Below are positions 61,001 to 64,000 of a stretch of 64,000 nucleotides of DNA, piece after piece. The notes below the pieces were generated by a model. That model was not told where the DNA came from. It saw nothing but the letters and a program-made list of their open reading frames with translations, and searched no databases. The stretch is from positions 2,356,001 through 2,420,000 of the forward strand of contig JAVTLE010000008.1 in NCBI GenBank assembly GCA_033439295.1, in the 5' to 3' direction. Positions within the stretch are counted from its first letter, which is position 1. The number at the start of each line of letters is the position of its first letter. Both the position numbers and the translations under genes were made by a program. The stretch is from Deuterostichococcus epilithicus (taxonomy: Eukaryota; Chlorophyta; Trebouxiophyceae; Prasiolales; Stichococcaceae).

Positions 61001-63010
61001 TTGGCATTCGCCGAGTTAGTACAGTACGCAGCGGCCAAGCCAGCCGTGCAGCTCAATTGCGACTTGCAGCAAGGGTGCGCGTGGTTGCCCGTGCATGTCG
61101 GCCGGCATGCAAGTATGAGGCACTCGATGGGCGAACGTGGTCATGCAATCAGGGAGAATGCCTGAAGCATAGGCGCCGCACCGAAGATGCCGATGATGCA
61201 CAGGGCGCGAAGGTGCTTGAAGGTTGGGATCAGGACGAACACGCCCGACAGGATGCCCCCCCAGACCAGTGCATAGAACCTGGAAGCAGAGCAACAGGAT
61301 CCAATGATGGCATACTGACCGAGAACTCACACACACATCAGCCCGGTGCTGCACGGGGCCTGAGCCTTGCTGTGCATGCTGTTGGCTCTAGTGAAGGTGC
61401 AATGTGGGTGGCTGCTTGTTCGAAGCGCTGTGGTGCTTCTGAAGATAAGGGCTCGATGTGCAAAGTGCAGCACCCGCAGGAATGCATGGCAACGCATGGC
61501 AGGACCACACCTCTTGTTGTGGTTGTCACTTAAGTAGTACGTATCAGCACTGTGCAGGTAGGATCATGAAGCAACTGTTAGTCGGTGCTGTCGGGTAGCG
61601 GCAACTGAGTGCAGACGTTGCGCAGACGTCCCTGTGCGGTGCTCGAGAACACAAGTTGCAGACAGGAACTGCAGTCTCTATGAAGTTCTCAAGCATCAGC
61701 ACCTGCAGGCGATGATCTGCGCAATGCCGGTGGACAGCAGTCCGATGATGGTGATGATGAGTGTCAGGAAACCGAAGAACCTGCAAAGATTGCAAGCTGC
61801 TCATTCGTACCCAGTTGCGCTGATTATGCCCCCAGATGATCTTAGAGGTTTTGACCAACATCATGCTGCTTCTAGTTGACTCCATTGTTGGCACAACAGG
61901 CAATCCAAATCCGCACCTGTGCGTAAGGTACCCGACCACCTCGAAGTACTGTGTTGCCTGGCGCCGCTGCTTGGTGCCGGGCGCATACCAGCTGCCCTCC
62001 GCCAGCTGCAGAGCGAGAAGGATGCAATTTGGAACTTCGACAGGGCAATTTGTGGCTTCTTTGCTTGTACCTTTGCTCAGGCATAGCTGGAATGAGGGCA
62101 CATGACAGAGCGTCGTCGATGCCACATCATTGTGTAGAAACAAAGGTCATGGTTGATACAGATTCAGGAGCTGATACTAAAGCCACACCTTGCGGCGCTT
62201 GCACTCCACGTACAGCGAGTTGGCGAGGAAGATGGTCCAGGTGGAAATAGCGCCAAAAGCCTGCGGCAGTAACAATGCAACGCTGTGCTGCTGCTTGCCT
62301 GTGCTATGAATGCATTGCGGAGGCAGCATGGCAGTAGCACTCCTTGCTGTGTCACTCTGCTTCGTGTCTCATAGCGGCAGCAGCAGGCGCGATGCATAGC
62401 CACCACAGCTTCATTGAAAGCCAAAGCAAAGGAGAAAGCGCACGATCATGATGGGGAGGCCAGCGGCTGCAGAGGTGAGGTAAACCGCTCGGGGCAGTGA
62501 CAGCATGACCTGGCCGATCTGCGCGGCGCTGGAAGTCAGCCAGGCGTCGGTCTTCGAGCCGGCATGGCCAGCCCATCCGACAGTCCAGAACGCCTGCCAC
62601 GCCGTCAGGTGGTCTGCAGTGTGGTAAAGGGCAGCGAGTCTTTGCCGAGTGCACAGGTTTGCATTGATAATTTTCTCTGTTGGAAAGGGTACAGCTTGTA
62701 TAGCAGGAGTTCCAGATAAACCGTAGAAATAAATGCTGCGGCCGAACGCAAATGCATCGTACCGTAGCTGGTGTTGTCGACGCCGGTCTCGGCCAGAGCG
62801 GTGTCGGTGCTTGTGGGGGACACCTTATACAGATCCTCCTGCAGCGCAGCACAGTGGAGTATGTAGCGGAGTATGTAGGCGGTGCATGCGATGAAACAGT
62901 AGGACTTACTGCAGCTCGGGACCTAGAAACATCTTCCATGCTTGCTTCTCAAAGCGTCGTACCCCATGGCCGCCCTCAGCGTCCTTGTTGTCGTAGCCCT
63001 TTGTCGCCAT
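58076..63010 (-). CDS. AUX1/LAX-like amino-acid/auxin permease (AAAP) family transporter, multi-exon
   Basis: A proton-coupled importer of the AAAP superfamily with about 10-11 membrane spans, predicted at the plasma membrane. It starts at 63010 (MATKGYDNKDAEGGHGVRRF). Segments match AUX1 in order: DAWLTSSAAQIGQVMLSLP (about 62540), FGAISTWTIFLANSLYVECK (about 62240), QYFEVVGYL (about 61950), GFLTLIITIIGLLSTGIAQI (about 61770-61710), FYALVWGGILSGVFVLIPTF (about 61275), GTAYTAIYIWVTTGSHG (about 60940), FLGLNVMLSALGGH (about 60850), LGLLQYMVTVPHSVL (about 60110), VLMLIHQCVAYVIYVGPVFF (about 59600), EKLFKVHDKAYPLRILARLP (about 59380), WFFGVAFPFYSV (about 59135), NAFMGAFAGTLTAFVLPAAT (about 58980), VQIANVVIVVGFATIG (about 58560) and a C-terminal exon from about 58365 with FGMWSAISNFIVR. 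The ILMLIHQ and ALARLPV-type signatures favour AUX/LAX over other AAAP branches. The extreme C-terminus after FIVR is uncertain. Confidence 0.85.
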
Positions 63011-64000
63011 CGTGTCGACCGTCCACCTGCACATTAAGACATTCTTATTGTTCAAGACGCACTTGTGTGGGCATCTTACTGCGATGATGGTGCACCGAGC
63101 AGACGTGATACTCAAGTTGTGCATGCATGCGGCGGCGGCGTAGTCTTGCACAGGAAACTGGCGCTATGCACTCAGCCACTAACATGCGCGTGGCTCATCC
63201 CTCTGTAACACATGCTTGAGCACTGAGTGTGCCTGATTGAGTCGCTCGTGAGCACGTCAGGCAATCCTGGCTGTAGTGGGTCAGCCGGGGCTCAGGGTTG
63301 AGCCGTGCTCCTGATCGCAACCCTGCGCCTTGATCTTTGGCTGACGCAGATAAAACGCTTGCGCGGATCCAGTGGACCAGCGGCCGCAGGAGCGCGAAAG
63401 GTGGTGCGCTGCCCGCCGACAGTGTAGTACCACGACAGAGGGTGCGTGCGCGAGGCGCAAAAGCGGCGAAGTCGAGGGTGTGAGATTGGAAACCTAGTGT
63501 GCCGCGAACCAAGCTTACAGGCCTCTGATCGCCATGTGAAAGCGAGCGTATGCGAGACTGCACCTCTAGGGCTCGGTCCTTAAGGGTAACACGTGTGTAG
63601 GTGTCGCCTGCGCCGGGGCGGTCGCGGCCGCAAAGCGGTGGCGGCGTGCCGTTTGCCGGTTTTGGACTGGAACGCCCGCTGCCCTGTGCAGGGGGCCTCG
63701 TGAACGCGTTATGAAGATGCTGAATAAGGCGGCGAGGGTGTTAGAGGGAGAAGGCACATTTCAACAACACGTGCCGCTTGCACGTTGCCAACGTGCAGCT
63801 GCCAGTGACCTGGATCTCGATCACTAAACCTTGATTGAAAGCGGGTAGGCCTGTGCGCTTCAGCCTGCAAAACATCGAGAGAACTCTCACAGTTGCGGGC
63901 TTGTAGATCATTGCGGTCAATTCGCACGTATCCGCCCACTGACGGGACAATCTTGTGTCGTAATACGGCCGCCGACCACATAGCAAAGCCATGGCGCCAA
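63011..64000. promoter_or_regulatory. Upstream region of the AUX1-like gene, otherwise unassigned
   Basis: About 1 kb. Minus-strand frames at 63195-63563 and 63709-63992 are open but lack domains. No tRNA or rRNA was recognised. The first part should contain the AUX1-like promoter. Confidence 0.4.

Noticed and set aside
63195-63992. Minus frames upstream of the AUX1-like gene
   Set aside because: Open but with no recognisable domain and no splice context linking them to the gene.

Overview
The window is nuclear DNA of a eukaryote, most likely a chlorophyte green alga of trebouxiophyte type (Chlorella/Coccomyxa grade). The reasons are GC-rich genes cut into many short exons by 100-400 bp GT-AG introns, a TIC21-like plastid envelope protein, an AUX1/LAX-like carrier, Ala/Pro/Gln-rich linkers and proline-rich secreted proteins. 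No bacterial-style operon, CRISPR array, rRNA or tRNA was recognised. The species assignment is an inference from gene content, not from a search.

Layout. 1-8061 (-): LETM1, the mitochondrial inner-membrane ion-exchange protein. 9195-14510 (-): an SRPK-type SR-protein kinase. 15258-21314 (+): an NDUFAF7/MidA-type mitochondrial methyltransferase, divergent from SRPK across a 0.75 kb shared upstream region. 22520-26153 (-): a GH5 endo-beta-mannanase. 27850-29061 (-): an unassigned locus with a membrane segment. 29089-31349 (-): a NUDT5-like ADP-sugar/ADP-ribose Nudix hydrolase with a long C-terminal extension. 33069-35459, 43375-45542 and 46222-48122 (all -): three tandem paralogues of a secreted alpha/beta hydrolase with a Pro-rich linker. 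The first and second are separated by a young Ty3/gypsy chromovirus-type LTR retrotransposon (35743-41765). 48748-50930 (+): TIC21-like protein, resolved into six exons. 52600-56968 (-): a helical-repeat-like protein of uncertain identity. 58076-63010 (-): AUX1/LAX-like amino-acid/auxin permease family transporter.

The most unusual property is structural. Almost every ordinary host gene carries, inside its introns, decayed tandem copies of the neighbouring exon end together with its splice site. Copies of an exon's 3' end lie just downstream of its donor, and copies of an exon's 5' end lie just upstream of its acceptor, usually 110-150 bp away, ungapped for 30-86 bp, and sometimes in series (exon, -137, -274). 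I call them splice-junction echoes. An exact 33-bp acceptor duplication in the mannanase gene looks like a newborn one. The genome also appears to use GC-AG introns often (at least four good cases).

Gene models for the TIC21-like protein, hydrolases B and C, and most of the Nudix gene were worked out base by base and their reading phases close. The other models are given by recognised exons and have approximate ends. The genes are independent single loci: mitochondrial (LETM1, NDUFAF7), plastid (TIC21-like), nuclear RNA processing (SRPK), nucleotide-sugar clean-up (Nudix), wall or extracellular (mannanase, hydrolases) and plasma membrane (AUX1-like).
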